From: Clostridium sp. CAG:964
Lineage (GTDB): Bacteria; Bacillota; Clostridia; Oscillospirales; Acutalibacteraceae
NCBI GenBank assembly: GCA_000435335.1
Contig: FR891307.1
Location: 1-64,000, forward strand
Direction of reading: 5' to 3'
DNA: 64,000 nucleotides
The translations under genes were made by a program, and so were the position numbers. Under the pieces are notes generated by a model. That model was not told the DNA's origin. It worked only from the letters and a program-made list of their open reading frames with translations, and searched no databases. Every line of letters begins with the position of its first letter. Position 1 is the first letter of the stretch. Positions 41,540-50,853 of this stretch are shown here, one piece after another.

Positions 41540-43975
41540 TTACTGCACCGCAGGGCTAACAAGCTTAGCCTGCTTTTTTGACGACTTAGCCTTTGTACTG
41601 CGAACAGCCCTGCCGTTTACCAATGCAATATCAAGCACCTGCTCTATTCTGCTTACAGGCTTAAATTCTACCGCCTCTTTTACTACAGGATCCACCTCAT
41701 ACAGGTCAGGCTCGTTGTCAGCGGGGATTATTACGGTTTTCACACCTACACGGTATGCCGCCATAGTTTTCTCCTTCAGTCCGCCTATAGGCAAAACTCT
41801 GCCACGCAGTGTAATTTCACCTGTCATAGCCACATCTCGCCTTACAGGCTTGCCGGTAAGGGCAGAAACAAGAGCAGTTGTCATTGTAACGCCTGCTGAC
41901 GGGCCGTCCTTTGGCACTGCACCCTCGGGAGCGTGAATATGTATATCGTATTTTTTGTAGAAATCTGCATCATAATTCTGCTTTACAGCCATTGCCCTTG
42001 CGCAGCTTATGGCGATTTTTGCGGATTCCTTCATAACCTCGCCCAAGGAGCCTGTCAACTCGATTTTACCCGTACCCGGCAGCAATGCCACCTCTATAGG
42101 AAGCGTTGTACCGCCAACTGCCGTCCACGCCAAGCCGTTTACCAAGCCCACTGCGTCAACCGATTCAATAGTATCCGGCTTATATTTTTTAGGCCCTAAA
42201 AGCTGTTCAAGCACCTTAGGAGTAACAGAAACCCTGTAATTCTCGTCACGCACTATTTCAACGGCCGCTTTACGCAGTAAATCATTTATTCTGCGTTCTA
42301 AATTACGCACACCGGCCTCACGGGTATAGCTGTCTATAAGCTCATACATGGCTGCTTTGGATATTTTAAACTGACTTGCCTTTATGCCTGTGTTTTTCAG
42401 TGATTTTGGTAATAAATGCTTTTTAGCTATATTGAATTTTTCCTCACGGGTATAGCTGTCAACAGTTATAATATCCATTCTGTCAAGCAGCGGCTCCGGT
42501 ATTGCCGAATAATCGTTAGCTGTGGCAATAAAGAACACATGGCTAAGGTCATACGGCAAATCAATGTAGTGGTCAACAAAGGAATGGTTTTGCTCGCTGT
42601 CAAGCACCTCAAGCAGTGCGGAGGTTGGGTCCCCCTTGTAGTCGTTGCCCAGCTTGTCTATTTCGTCAAGAATAATAACGGGATTAGAGGTTTCGGCAAG
42701 CTTAACCGCATTCATTACTCTGCCCATCATAGCACCGATGTAGGTTCTGCGGTGTCCACGAATTTCAGACTCGTCATGCACGCCGCCTAAGGCAATACGC
42801 TGGCACTTTCTGCTTATTGCCCGGGCAATAGACTGTGCAATAGATGTTTTGCCCACACCCGGCGGGCCTACAAAGCACAGTATCTGCCCCTTAACATCAG
42901 GCGACAATTTTCTTACTGCAAGAGTTTCTACAATTCTTTCCTTCACCTTTGTCAAACCGTAGTGGTTTTTGTCTAAAATATGCTGTGCATAATCTACATC
43001 AATAGCCTCTTGGTCAAAGGTGTTCCATGGCAAATCAAGGCAGGTATCAAGATAATTTCGTATTACATTTGCCTCCTGAGAACCCGGCGGCAGACTTGTA
43101 AGCTTTTCGCACTCCTTAACAAGCACCTTTTCCACCTCTTCGGAAAGGTGAAGCTCTTGAAGCCTGTCAAGATACTCCTTTGCCTCCTGGGTAGATTCAT
43201 CGTCAATATTAAGCTCGTCCTCCAAAACTCTAAGCTGCTCTCTTAGGTAATATTCCCTTTGACCCTCGTCTATTCTTTCACGAGTCATTTTATGAACGGA
43301 GTCTTCAATTTCGAGTATAAAAACCTCGTCGGTAAGGTAGGCAATAAGCTTTTGCTGTCTTTCCTCTACATTAATTGCCTCAAGCAGCTCCTGCTTTCTT
43401 TCGTATTCCATTCTGGTATTGCCGGCAATAAGGTCACAAATTTTTCCAGGCTCTCTTGAGGTTGAGATTTTATAAACAACATCAGACGGGAATTTAGGCA
43501 CTAAGTTAAGGTATCTTTCAAAAATATCCTTAATAGACCTTGTAAACGCTGTTTCCGTTACCTCATCATCATAAATATCCTCAACAGGGGATATTAAGCC
43601 TGTCATATAGCTCTGCTCAGAGCCTGCACCCAAAACCTTTGCACGGTACTTACCCTCAACAATAACTCTTATAAGATTGTCGGGCTGTCTTAATATTTGC
43701 TTAACCTCTGCAACTACACCTACAGAATACAAATCGTCAATAGTCGGCCTGTCTTTTTCAATTTCCTTTTGAGCGGCAACAAAAATAAGCTGGTCTGTAG
43801 TCATTGCCTTTTCTATAGCAAGTGCAGACATTTTTCTGCCAACATCAAAGTGGAGAACCATTTCCGGAAACACTACCATTCCACGCAGAGCCAGCACCGG
43901 CATTTCTATAAAATCATTAATATTTAACTCAGTATTTTCTTCATTTAACTCAACATTTTCTTCTGTCTGTTTCAT
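41540..43975 (-). CDS. lon: ATP-dependent protease Lon
   Basis: The 811-residue cytoplasmic protease has the Lon N-terminal substrate domain (MPVLALRGMVVFPEM), an AAA+ module with Walker A GPPGVGKT near residue 367, and Walker B VIILDEIDK. The C-terminal protease domain has the catalytic Ser in DGPSAGV (about 693) and the Lys in GGLKEKTMAAYR. It degrades misfolded and regulatory proteins. AAAGGAGG lies before the ATG. It is transcribed from its own promoter, within the clpX-lon-ysxC cluster. Confidence 0.98.
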   Translation of the reverse strand: MKQTEENVELNEENTELNINDFIEMPVLALRGMVVFPEMVLHFDVGRKMSALAIEKAMTTDQLIFVAAQKEIEKDRPTIDDLYSVGVVAEVKQILRQPDNLIRVIVEGKYRAKVLGAGSEQSYMTGLISPVEDIYDDEVTETAFTRSIKDIFERYLNLVPKFPSDVVYKISTSREPGKICDLIAGNTRMEYERKQELLEAINVEERQQKLIAYLTDEVFILEIEDSVHKMTRERIDEGQREYYLREQLRVLEDELNIDDESTQEAKEYLDRLQELHLSEEVEKVLVKECEKLTSLPPGSQEANVIRNYLDTCLDLPWNTFDQEAIDVDYAQHILDKNHYGLTKVKERIVETLAVRKLSPDVKGQILCFVGPPGVGKTSIAQSIARAISRKCQRIALGGVHDESEIRGHRRTYIGAMMGRVMNAVKLAETSNPVIILDEIDKLGNDYKGDPTSALLEVLDSEQNHSFVDHYIDLPYDLSHVFFIATANDYSAIPEPLLDRMDIITVDSYTREEKFNIAKKHLLPKSLKNTGIKASQFKISKAAMYELIDSYTREAGVRNLERRINDLLRKAAVEIVRDENYRVSVTPKVLEQLLGPKKYKPDTIESVDAVGLVNGLAWTAVGGTTLPIEVALLPGTGKIELTGSLGEVMKESAKIAISCARAMAVKQNYDADFYKKYDIHIHAPEGAVPKDGPSAGVTMTTALVSALTGKPVRRDVAMTGEITLRGRVLPIGGLKEKTMAAYRVGVKTVIIPADNEPDLYEVDPVVKEAVEFKPVSRIEQVLDIALVNGRAVRSTKAKSSKKQAKLVSPAVQ

Positions 43976-43998
43976 AATACGCCTCCTTTAGCTGCTGT

Positions 43999-44034
43999 CA
44001 GCATATAACTAATGCTGCAGAATAATAATTCTGC
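43999..44034 (-). other. Two adjacent hairpins in the lon leader
   Basis: GCAGAAT/ATTCTGC (44017-44034, 4-nt loop) and CAGCAT/ATGCTG (43999-44017) share one base and lie just upstream of the lon SD. No T run follows either. Confidence 0.6.
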
Positions 44035-44060
44035 TAATCGCAATAATCAACATTTCTAAA

Positions 44061-44089
44061 ACTATAACATAAAAGCAACAAGGCTGCAA
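44061..44089 (-). promoter_or_regulatory. Promoter of lon, embedded in the clpX terminator
   Basis: TTGCAG (44084-44089), 17 bp, TATAGT (44061-44066) with a TGT extended -10. The -35 lies in the descending arm of the clpX hairpin. Confidence 0.6.
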
Positions 44090-44108
44090 CTAAATATAGT
44101 TACAGCCT
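44072..44108 (-). terminator. Terminator of clpX
   Basis: A 12-bp stem with one wobble (44081-44092 with 44097-44108) and a 4-nt loop, followed by TTGTTGCTTTT reading leftward. Confidence 0.75.
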
Positions 44109-44137
44109 AACATAATTAAAAGAATTCAGAAAGCAAA

Positions 44138-45457
44138 TCAGCCCGCATTGCTGCGTTTAATCTTTTTCTTTGCTTCCTTTCTGTCGGATACATCATCTGT
44201 CAGCAGTTTACGCTCCTGATTGTGGATGATAGTAACCACTGACGGATCCTTAACGGTTTCTGCTGAAATAATAACCTTTTCTATGGTAACATCTGACGGC
44301 ACCTTAAACATTAAATCCATCAGCAGGTTTTCCATAATGGAACGCAGACCTCTTGCACCTGTGTTTTCCTTTTGGGCCTTTTCAGCAATAGCCTCCATTG
44401 CACCGTCTTCAAATTCAAGCTCTACATTATCAAGCTCAAATATTTTCTTGTACTGCTTAACAAGAGAGTTTTTAGGCTCTGTAAGAATTCTTATAAAGCC
44501 CTCTTTATCAATGGCATTAAGATGTGTTATAACAGGCAGTCTGCCGATAAGCTCCGGAATAAGACCATATTTTACAAGGTCATGAGGAACCACATTTTTC
44601 ATCCAGTCAGTTTCGTTTGAAATCTGCTCCTTAGACTTAACCTCTGCACCAAAGCCGATAGAGCTGTTAGACGCCCTGTGCTCCATTGTTTTCTCCAAGC
44701 CGTCAAAGGCACCGCCGCAAATAAACAAAATATCCTTTGTATTTATAGGCAGATACTCCTGCTGAGGGTGCTTTCTGCCGCCCTGCGGCGGAACATTTGC
44801 AACAGTACCCTCCAGAATTTTCAGCAACGCCTGCTGTACGCCCTCACCGCTGACATCACGGGTAATTGAAGGGTTTTCCGACTTTCTTGATATTTTATCA
44901 ATTTCATCGATATAAATAATACCCTGCTCTGCCCTTGCAATATCATAGTCGGCAGCCTGAATAAGACGAAGAAGAATATTTTCAACATCCTCACCTACAT
45001 AGCCTGCCTGTGTAAGTGTAGTTGCGTCGGCAATGGCAAAAGGAACATCAAGTATCTTTGCCAAGGTTTGTGCCAAGAATGTTTTGCCTGTACCTGTAGG
45101 CCCAAGCATTAAAACATTGCTTTTTACAAAATCTACATCAGTGTCTGTATTGTATATTCTTTTGTAGTGGTTGTACACGGCTACACAAAGGGTTTTCTTT
45201 GCCTCTTCCTGACCAACAACATACTCGTCAAGCTTTTCCTTGATTTGCTCAGGCTTCAGCAATGTTTTATAGCTGCCTGCCTCTTTACCGTGGTATTCGT
45301 CAACAGCCGGACGGCTATCGTTTAAAATGGACTGACACAAGCCAATACATTCCTCACAAATATAAACACCGTTACCCTCAATAAGTCTGCCTGACTCATT
45401 CTGTGGTCTACCGCAAAATGAACAGCACAGCCTTCGCTTGTCATCCTTGCTTGCCAT
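44138..45457 (-). CDS. clpX: ClpX, ATPase subunit of the Clp protease
   Basis: The 439-residue AAA+ unfoldase starts with the ClpX zinc-binding domain (Cys12, Cys15, Cys34, Cys37). Walker A GPTGTGKT is near residue 115, Walker B IIYIDEIDK follows, and an IGF-type loop (SSIGFGAEVK) docks on ClpP. It delivers substrates to ClpP in the cytoplasm. GGAAAGGAG lies before the ATG; clpP is 29 bp upstream, so the two form an operon. Confidence 0.98.
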   Translation of the reverse strand: MASKDDKRRLCCSFCGRPQNESGRLIEGNGVYICEECIGLCQSILNDSRPAVDEYHGKEAGSYKTLLKPEQIKEKLDEYVVGQEEAKKTLCVAVYNHYKRIYNTDTDVDFVKSNVLMLGPTGTGKTFLAQTLAKILDVPFAIADATTLTQAGYVGEDVENILLRLIQAADYDIARAEQGIIYIDEIDKISRKSENPSITRDVSGEGVQQALLKILEGTVANVPPQGGRKHPQQEYLPINTKDILFICGGAFDGLEKTMEHRASNSSIGFGAEVKSKEQISNETDWMKNVVPHDLVKYGLIPELIGRLPVITHLNAIDKEGFIRILTEPKNSLVKQYKKIFELDNVELEFEDGAMEAIAEKAQKENTGARGLRSIMENLLMDLMFKVPSDVTIEKVIISAETVKDPSVVTIIHNQERKLLTDDVSDRKEAKKKIKRSNAG

Positions 45458-45486
45458 AGTACAACTCCTTTCCTTTGAAAATTAAA

Positions 45487-46080
45487 TTATCTCTGCATTA
45501 CCTTGTCAATTAAACCATAATCGCACGCCTCTTGTGCAGACATAAAGTTATCACGGTCTGTATCTCTTTCAATAACCTCAAGAGGCTGGTTTGTATTGTC
45601 GGCAAGAATTTTATTTAGTCTTGCCTTTATACGGTCAATATAATTTGCATGTATCATAATGTCCGAAGCCTGACCCTGGAAGCCGCCTAAAGGCTGGTGA
45701 ATCATAATATCAGAGTTCGGCAAAGCATATCTTTTGCCCTTTGCTCCGGATGAAAGTAAAAATGCACCCATACTGGCTGCCATGCCCATACAAATAGTAG
45801 AAACATCACACTTAATATACTGCATTGTGTCATAAATAGACATACCTGCCGTAACAGAGCCACCCGGGCTGTTTATATACAGTGAAATATCCTTTGTTGG
45901 ATCTTGGCTTTCAAGATATAAAAGCTGTGCAACAACAAGGCTTGCAGATGCGTCGTTTACCTCCCCCGTAAGCATAACAATTCTTTCGCTTAACAAACGG
46001 GAGAAAATATCATACGAACGCTCGCCTCTGCTTGTTTGCTCAACAACATAAGGCACCAAATTACTATTTCTAATTTCCAT
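45487..46080 (-). CDS. clpP: ClpP, proteolytic subunit of the Clp protease
   Basis: The 197-residue serine protease has the triad Ser103 (GMAASMGAF), His128 (IMIHQPLGG) and an Asp near 177 (ERDTDRDNF). It forms the tetradecameric chamber used by ClpX. AAAGGA lies 9 bp before the ATG at 46078-46080, chosen over two upstream in-frame ATGs because LVPYVVEQTSRGERSYDI is the normal start of mature ClpP. A structured region of about 100 bp precedes it. Confidence 0.98.
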   Translation of the reverse strand: MEIRNSNLVPYVVEQTSRGERSYDIFSRLLSERIVMLTGEVNDASASLVVAQLLYLESQDPTKDISLYINSPGGSVTAGMSIYDTMQYIKCDVSTICMGMAASMGAFLLSSGAKGKRYALPNSDIMIHQPLGGFQGQASDIMIHANYIDRIKARLNKILADNTNQPLEVIERDTDRDNFMSAQEACDYGLIDKVMQR

Positions 46081-46114
46081 CTTAAACATTCCTTTCAAAA
46101 TACATTATATTTAA

Positions 46115-46215
46115 GGCAGCACCGCAAAGCCGCCGCATATTAATTTTGTGCTGTGCATAAAAAATCACAAAGCAAGTGTGGAATATGCAGTCCGCAATGC
46201 CTGTACAGTGCCGCC
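46115..46215 (-). other. Nested inverted repeats in the clpP leader
   Basis: An outer 10-bp pairing (46115-46124 with 46206-46215, two wobbles) encloses GCATATT/AATATGC (46135-46141 with 46182-46188) and TTTGTG/CACAAA (46145-46150 with 46166-46171). The whole could be a folded 5' leader of clpP or the remnant of a small inverted-repeat element. A six-T run after the inner stem hints at partial termination. Confidence 0.55.
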
Positions 46216-46297
46216 TTTGTAGTAAGTCCCCAAAACTAACCGCCGCTTATTACTTATATAATACTAGGCAAAACATAATGTAAATATTCATGAAAGA

Positions 46298-47581
46298 TTA
46301 ATTATTGGCAATGGCACTTTCCTTTACAAAGTCCATAGCCTTTTCTACAGCTATGTCCTTCTTTAGCTCGTCTGCAGGAATTGCAGCCTTTACCTTGTCA
46401 ATATCCATCTTATATGTATCAGCAAGTCTGCTGTACTCTGCCTCTAAATCCTCGTCAGAAACATCTGTAAAGCCCTGCTGCTGTGCAATCTTCTCAAGTG
46501 CAAGTCTTAGCTTAACTCTCTTTTCAGCCTCCGGCTTGTAAGAATTCTTAACAGCCTCAGCGTCCATACCCATATACTGCAGGTATGTGTTCATATCCAA
46601 GCCCTGTGAACGCAGACGCATATCAAATTCACGCATCATATCGTTTACCTTGTTGTCATACATAGCCTCAGGAATTTCACCCTTTAGCAGCTCACAAAGC
46701 TTTGCAATAAGCTGATTTTCAACATCGGCGTCAGACTCCTTCTGCAGCTTTTCAGCCAGCTCATCAGCAACCTGAGCCTTGTATTCCTCTACAGTTTCCT
46801 TATCACTTACATCCATAACAAAGTCGTTGTCAAGCTCAGGCAACTCCTTTGCTTTAATTTCGTGAAGCTTAATCTTAAATTCGCTTTCCTTGCCTGCAAG
46901 CTCATCAACCTGGTACTCCTCCGGGAAGGTAACCTTAATTGTAAACTCGTCGCCTGTGTTCTTGCCGACAATCTGCTCCTCAAAGCCCGGAATAAACTGT
47001 CCGCTGCCCAGCGTTAGGTTGAAGTTTTCAGCCTTGCCGCCCTCAAAAGCCTCGCCGTCAACAAAGCCCTCAAAGTCGATTACTGTAATATCGCCGTCCT
47101 GTGCAGGTCTGTCCTCTACAGTAACAAGTCTGCTGTTTTTATCTCTTTGCTTGTCAATTTCTTCATTTACAAGCTCTTCTGTAACCTCAGTTGACTTTGG
47201 TGTTACCTGAATACCCTCATAGTCGCTGATTTCAACCTCCGGCTTTACAACAACAACAGCCTTAAAGGTTAAACCGTCCTTGCCGACCTCTTCTACAGAA
47301 ACATTATCTACAGCTACAACATCAAGCTTAGCCTCGTCTACTGCGTCAGCAAGTGCTGTTGGATATATATTCTCAATAGCGTCATCGTAAAATACGCCCT
47401 CGCCATACATTTTTTCAATAATTGCCTTTGGTGCCTTACCCTTACGGAAGCCCGGTATGCTAATCTTCTTAACTTCCTTGCGGTAAACACTGTTTACTGC
47501 GTCTGTAAATGTCTTGCCGTCAACCTCAACAACAAGCTCATGTTTGTTAGTTTCTACACAATTTGCAGATTTTAGACTCAT
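46298..47581 (-). CDS. tig: Trigger factor
   Basis: The 427-residue ribosome-bound chaperone and prolyl isomerase has the N-terminal ribosome-docking motif ISIPGFRKGKAPK (about residues 37-50), a central FKBP domain (GDITVIDFEGFVDGEAFEGG, about 160-245) and a helical C-terminal domain. AGGAGG lies before the ATG. It heads the tig-clpP-clpX-lon series. Its promoter lies within a long palindrome. Confidence 0.97.
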   Translation of the reverse strand: MSLKSANCVETNKHELVVEVDGKTFTDAVNSVYRKEVKKISIPGFRKGKAPKAIIEKMYGEGVFYDDAIENIYPTALADAVDEAKLDVVAVDNVSVEEVGKDGLTFKAVVVVKPEVEISDYEGIQVTPKSTEVTEELVNEEIDKQRDKNSRLVTVEDRPAQDGDITVIDFEGFVDGEAFEGGKAENFNLTLGSGQFIPGFEEQIVGKNTGDEFTIKVTFPEEYQVDELAGKESEFKIKLHEIKAKELPELDNDFVMDVSDKETVEEYKAQVADELAEKLQKESDADVENQLIAKLCELLKGEIPEAMYDNKVNDMMREFDMRLRSQGLDMNTYLQYMGMDAEAVKNSYKPEAEKRVKLRLALEKIAQQQGFTDVSDEDLEAEYSRLADTYKMDIDKVKAAIPADELKKDIAVEKAMDFVKESAIANN

Positions 47582-47599
47582 GTTTATTTTCCTCCTGAA

Positions 47600-47636
47600 T
47601 TGTTATGTTGAGTTGCGATTTATTATAACATAACAA
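47600..47636 (-). promoter_or_regulatory. Palindrome over the tig promoter, possible operator
   Basis: TTGTTATGTT (47600-47609) and AACATAACAA (47627-47636) are perfect 10-bp inverted repeats 17 bp apart that flank the transcription start region and touch the -10 box. It is neither a CIRCE element nor a CtsR site. An mRNA hairpin is the alternative if transcription starts further upstream. Confidence 0.5.
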
Positions 47637-47650
47637 GTATTATTTTTCTA
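47622..47650 (-). promoter_or_regulatory. Promoter of tig
   Basis: TATAAT (47622-47627, reading leftward) with a TGT extended -10, and TAGAAA (47645-47650) at 17 bp as the -35. Confidence 0.7.
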
Positions 47651-47680
47651 TACCTAAATACAAAAAATTGTAATAGTACA

Positions 47681-48370
47681 TCATCTTACAAGTATCGGCA
47701 CAAATTTCACATAATCACTGGAAATAAGCTTAAAATTTATGCCCTCAAATTCGCCTGTTACGGCTTTTTTGGCCACATTTGAGCCATGCAAATGGCCGTA
47801 GTAGCACTTTTTAATATTATATTCCTTAAGAACATTTAATATGTCGTCACAGCGTTGGTCGCCGTATACCGGCGGATAGTGCAAAAACACAACAGGCTCA
47901 AGGCCTGTTTTAAGTGCCTCTGCAATAGAGGTACGCAGTCTGCCTACCTCTCTGTTAAGCACCTTTTTGTCACTGTCGGCCTCGGCATCATAAAACCAGC
48001 CTCTGGTACCGCATACGGCATATTCACCTACTGCCTTTGCAGAATTAAAAACAATCTCTATGGAATCAAAGCCGTTTTCCCTAAGATAATTTTCTATCTT
48101 TCGTCTTGTATCCCACCAATAGTCATGGTTGCCCTTTAAAAGCAGCTTTTTCCCCGGCAGGTTATGAATAAACTTAAAATCCTCATAGCATTCGTTGAGC
48201 TTCATAGCCCACGATATATCGCCCGGAATTACAACGGTATCTTCATCTGTAACAAGACTTCGCCAATTTTTTTCAAGTCTTTCCTCATAATTGTCCCACC
48301 CACGAAAAATATTCATAGGCTTGTTTGCTCCAAAGGAAAGATGCAAATCGGCTATTACGAATAAAGACAT
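47681..48370 (-). CDS. Calcineurin-like metallophosphoesterase
   Basis: The 229-residue protein has the metal-ligand motifs of the family in order: FVIADLHL (DxH), VVIPGDISW (GD), LLLKGNHDYWW (GNHD), VFLHYPPVY and CYYGHLHGSN (GHxH). It likely hydrolyses a phosphodiester or phosphomonoester in the cytoplasm; the substrate is unknown. Its ATG overlaps the thrC stop (TAATG), so translation is coupled. Confidence 0.9.
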   Translation of the reverse strand: MSLFVIADLHLSFGANKPMNIFRGWDNYEERLEKNWRSLVTDEDTVVIPGDISWAMKLNECYEDFKFIHNLPGKKLLLKGNHDYWWDTRRKIENYLRENGFDSIEIVFNSAKAVGEYAVCGTRGWFYDAEADSDKKVLNREVGRLRTSIAEALKTGLEPVVFLHYPPVYGDQRCDDILNVLKEYNIKKCYYGHLHGSNVAKKAVTGEFEGINFKLISSDYVKFVPILVR

Positions 48371-49881
48371 TAGTCAATACCCAGGGTCTTCAGCACATAT
48401 GCAGGCATATCCTCAACAGCAGAAACATTGTTAAAGCGTACCTCTTTATTCTTTAGCTGAGCAAGAGGCTTTGGCACCTCTACGCCGGTTACCTTGTTCA
48501 TTTGTTCTACCATATCAAACTCGCTGCCGCAAATTTCGTCCTTTGGAATAATTGAACCCAAAACGCTCTTTGAGAACTTATACGGGCTTGCTGTAGAAGC
48601 CAAAATTACAGGTGTTTCCTTGTCGCCTGTCTTTTCAACATACTGTGCATATACATCAACAGCAACGGCTGTGTGAGTATCTGCAAGATAGTTTGACTGC
48701 TCATAAAGCTCTTTAATTGTTTTTGCGGTAGACTCCTCGTCGCAGAAGCCGCCGAAGAATCTCTCTGAAAGCCTGTCCATAATCTTATCGTCAACCTTAT
48801 ATTTACCCTCTGTCTTAAGAGCAGTCATATAAGATTTAACCTTTTGGTCGTCGCCGTCCGAAAGAATGTAAAGCAGTCTTTCAAGGTTGCTTGAAACAAG
48901 AATATCCATAGAAGGTGACATTGTTGTATAGAAATGTCTGCCCTTATCGTAAACGCCTGTGTTAATAAAGTCTGTCAAAACATTGTTTGAGTTGGACGCA
49001 CAGATAAACTTGTTTATAGGCAGGCCCATAAGCATAGCATAGTATGACGCAAGTATGTTGCCGAAGTTGCCTGTAGGCACTACAACATTAACCTTGTCGC
49101 CAAACTTAATTGTACCCTTGTTTACAAGGTCGCAGTATGCGGAAATATAATAAACTATCTGCGGCAGCAGTCTGCCCCAGTTAATAGAGTTAGCACTTGA
49201 AAACAGCTTGTCATTAGCCTGCAGCTTTTCGATAATCTCAGGAGTTGTAAAGATTTTCTTAACGCCTGTCTGTGCATCGTCAAAATTGCCCTTAATGGCA
49301 CAAACATCTACATTGCTGCCCTCCTGGGTTGTCATTTGACACTTCTGCATTGGGCTTACGCCGTCCTGTGGGTAGAATACAATTATTCTTGTGCCCTTTA
49401 CATCCTTAAAGCCCTCTAGTGCAGCCTTACCTGTATCGCCGGATGTTGCAACAAGAATAACAGCCTCTTTACCCTCATATTTTTTTGCAAGAGATTTAGT
49501 TAAAAAGTACGGCAAAATTTGCAGTGCCATATCCTTAAAAGCTGATGTAGGACCATGCCAAAGCTCAAGAATATTCATAGTGTTGCCGTTTAGTTTAGCA
49601 GAAACAATAGGTGCAGGGTTTTCGCTGCCGAATTTTTCTGCTGTATAAGCGTTGTCTACACAGTCAGCTACCTCTTCGGCGGTAAAGTCGCTTAGGTAGT
49701 CGGCAATAACCTTTTTCGCTCTGCCCTTATAGTCCATTTTCAGCATAGCCTTAAAATCCTCTTCGCTATACTTTGGAATTTCCATTGGTACAAATAAACC
49801 GCCGTCGTTAGAAATGCCCTGTGAAATAGCTTGAGCAGCCGAAACAACTATTTTTTTGTCTGTTGTACTGTTATAGTTCAT
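48370..49881 (-). CDS. thrC: Threonine synthase
   Basis: The 503-residue PLP enzyme converts O-phosphohomoserine to threonine. It has the N-terminal region SQGISNDGGLFVP, the PLP lysine K116 in HGPTSAFKDMALQ, and VATSGDTGKAALEG for phosphate binding. GAGAGG lies before the ATG chosen at 49879-49881, inside the longer frame. It belongs to the longer, microbial type of ThrC. The phosphoesterase gene follows directly. Confidence 0.96.
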   Translation of the reverse strand: MNYNSTTDKKIVVSAAQAISQGISNDGGLFVPMEIPKYSEEDFKAMLKMDYKGRAKKVIADYLSDFTAEEVADCVDNAYTAEKFGSENPAPIVSAKLNGNTMNILELWHGPTSAFKDMALQILPYFLTKSLAKKYEGKEAVILVATSGDTGKAALEGFKDVKGTRIIVFYPQDGVSPMQKCQMTTQEGSNVDVCAIKGNFDDAQTGVKKIFTTPEIIEKLQANDKLFSSANSINWGRLLPQIVYYISAYCDLVNKGTIKFGDKVNVVVPTGNFGNILASYYAMLMGLPINKFICASNSNNVLTDFINTGVYDKGRHFYTTMSPSMDILVSSNLERLLYILSDGDDQKVKSYMTALKTEGKYKVDDKIMDRLSERFFGGFCDEESTAKTIKELYEQSNYLADTHTAVAVDVYAQYVEKTGDKETPVILASTASPYKFSKSVLGSIIPKDEICGSEFDMVEQMNKVTGVEVPKPLAQLKNKEVRFNNVSAVEDMPAYVLKTLGID

Positions 49882-49917
49882 ATAAATTACCTCTCTTACA
49901 AATTTCATCTATCCTAT

Positions 49918-49946
49918 AATATATAACAAAAAGTTTCAAATGTCAA
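49918..49946 (-). promoter_or_regulatory. Promoter of thrC
   Basis: TTGACA (49941-49946, overlapping the end of the dipeptidase gene), 17 bp, TATATT (49918-49923). Confidence 0.7.
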
Positions 49947-50853
49947 AGTTTTTACAGAAATTATATGCATTTGTGTAAAAAATCTTTCTAATTATATCTT
50001 CACTGTAATTATGCCTTAGCAGATAGTTATAAAATTCGCCCATACTCTGCACGCCTTTTATGCAAGGTGGCATTTCTGCACCGTCATAATCACTGCCCAA
50101 TGCCAGCACATTTTCACCGCCAAGAGAAAGGAAATATTCAATATGCCTGTGCAGGTCTGAAAAGTCGGCAGTGCCGCTGTCGGTTACAAAAAATCTGTGG
50201 AAGTTTATACCCACAATTCCGCCGATTTTGCAAATGTGCTTAAACTGTTCATCGTCAAGGTTTCTGGGGCTTTTACACACAGCCCTTGCGTTGGAATGTG
50301 TAGCAACAAAAGGTCTTTTGGCAAGCTCTGCCGTTTGCCAAAAAAGAGGAACGCTTGCGTGAGAAACATCAATAATTATTCCGTTTTTCTCCAGCTCCGC
50401 AACGGCGGCTTTGCCAAACTCCGTTAGTCCCTTTGGATTGTCGCAGAGAATACCGTCGCCTATTTCGTTTGCACCGTTCCATGTAAGAGTTAAAAAGCGA
50501 ACGCCCATTTTTCTGAAACGCTTTATATTTTCAAGCCTTCCGTTTAATGCTGCGCCACCCTCAATAGAAAGCACAACATTATGGCTGTGGTTTTCAAGCT
50601 CGTTAAAGCTGTCTGCCTGATTAAAGCCACAGCTGCTATTCATCTGCTTTTTTAAAAGTGCGGCACATTTCTCTACCAAATTCACCGCAGCCTCGCCACG
50701 GTATTCGTCAGGTATCCACACAGCCATAACCTGTGTGCAGCCGTCGTATTGCAATGCCTTTTCAAAAGAAAAATGATAGTCGTTATGCACTACAGAGCCA
50801 TTTTCGGTATATGCCTTGTAAAGCGTGTCGCAATGTAAATCAAAAAGCTGCAT
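49936..50853 (-). CDS. Membrane-dipeptidase (M19) family protein
   Basis: The 305-residue metalloenzyme has the M19 motifs DLHCDT (zinc ligands), VVLSIEGGAAL with the bridging Glu, VDLSH-like IIIDVSHAS, PFVATHSNARAVC and LALGSDYDGAEM. It would cleave dipeptides, possibly including D-containing or wall-derived ones. AGGAGGG lies before the chosen ATG, which is 13 bp inside the yraN 3' end, so the genes overlap. There is no signal peptide. Confidence 0.92.
   Translation of the reverse strand: MQLFDLHCDTLYKAYTENGSVVHNDYHFSFEKALQYDGCTQVMAVWIPDEYRGEAAVNLVEKCAALLKKQMNSSCGFNQADSFNELENHSHNVVLSIEGGAALNGRLENIKRFRKMGVRFLTLTWNGANEIGDGILCDNPKGLTEFGKAAVAELEKNGIIIDVSHASVPLFWQTAELAKRPFVATHSNARAVCKSPRNLDDEQFKHICKIGGIVGINFHRFFVTDSGTADFSDLHRHIEYFLSLGGENVLALGSDYDGAEMPPCIKGVQSMGEFYNYLLRHNYSEDIIRKIFYTNAYNFCKNFDI

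Noticed and set aside
46081..46297. CtsR heptads or CIRCE at clpP, tig or lon
   Set aside because: No GGTCAAA-type direct repeat and no TTAGCACTC inverted repeat seen in these upstream regions.
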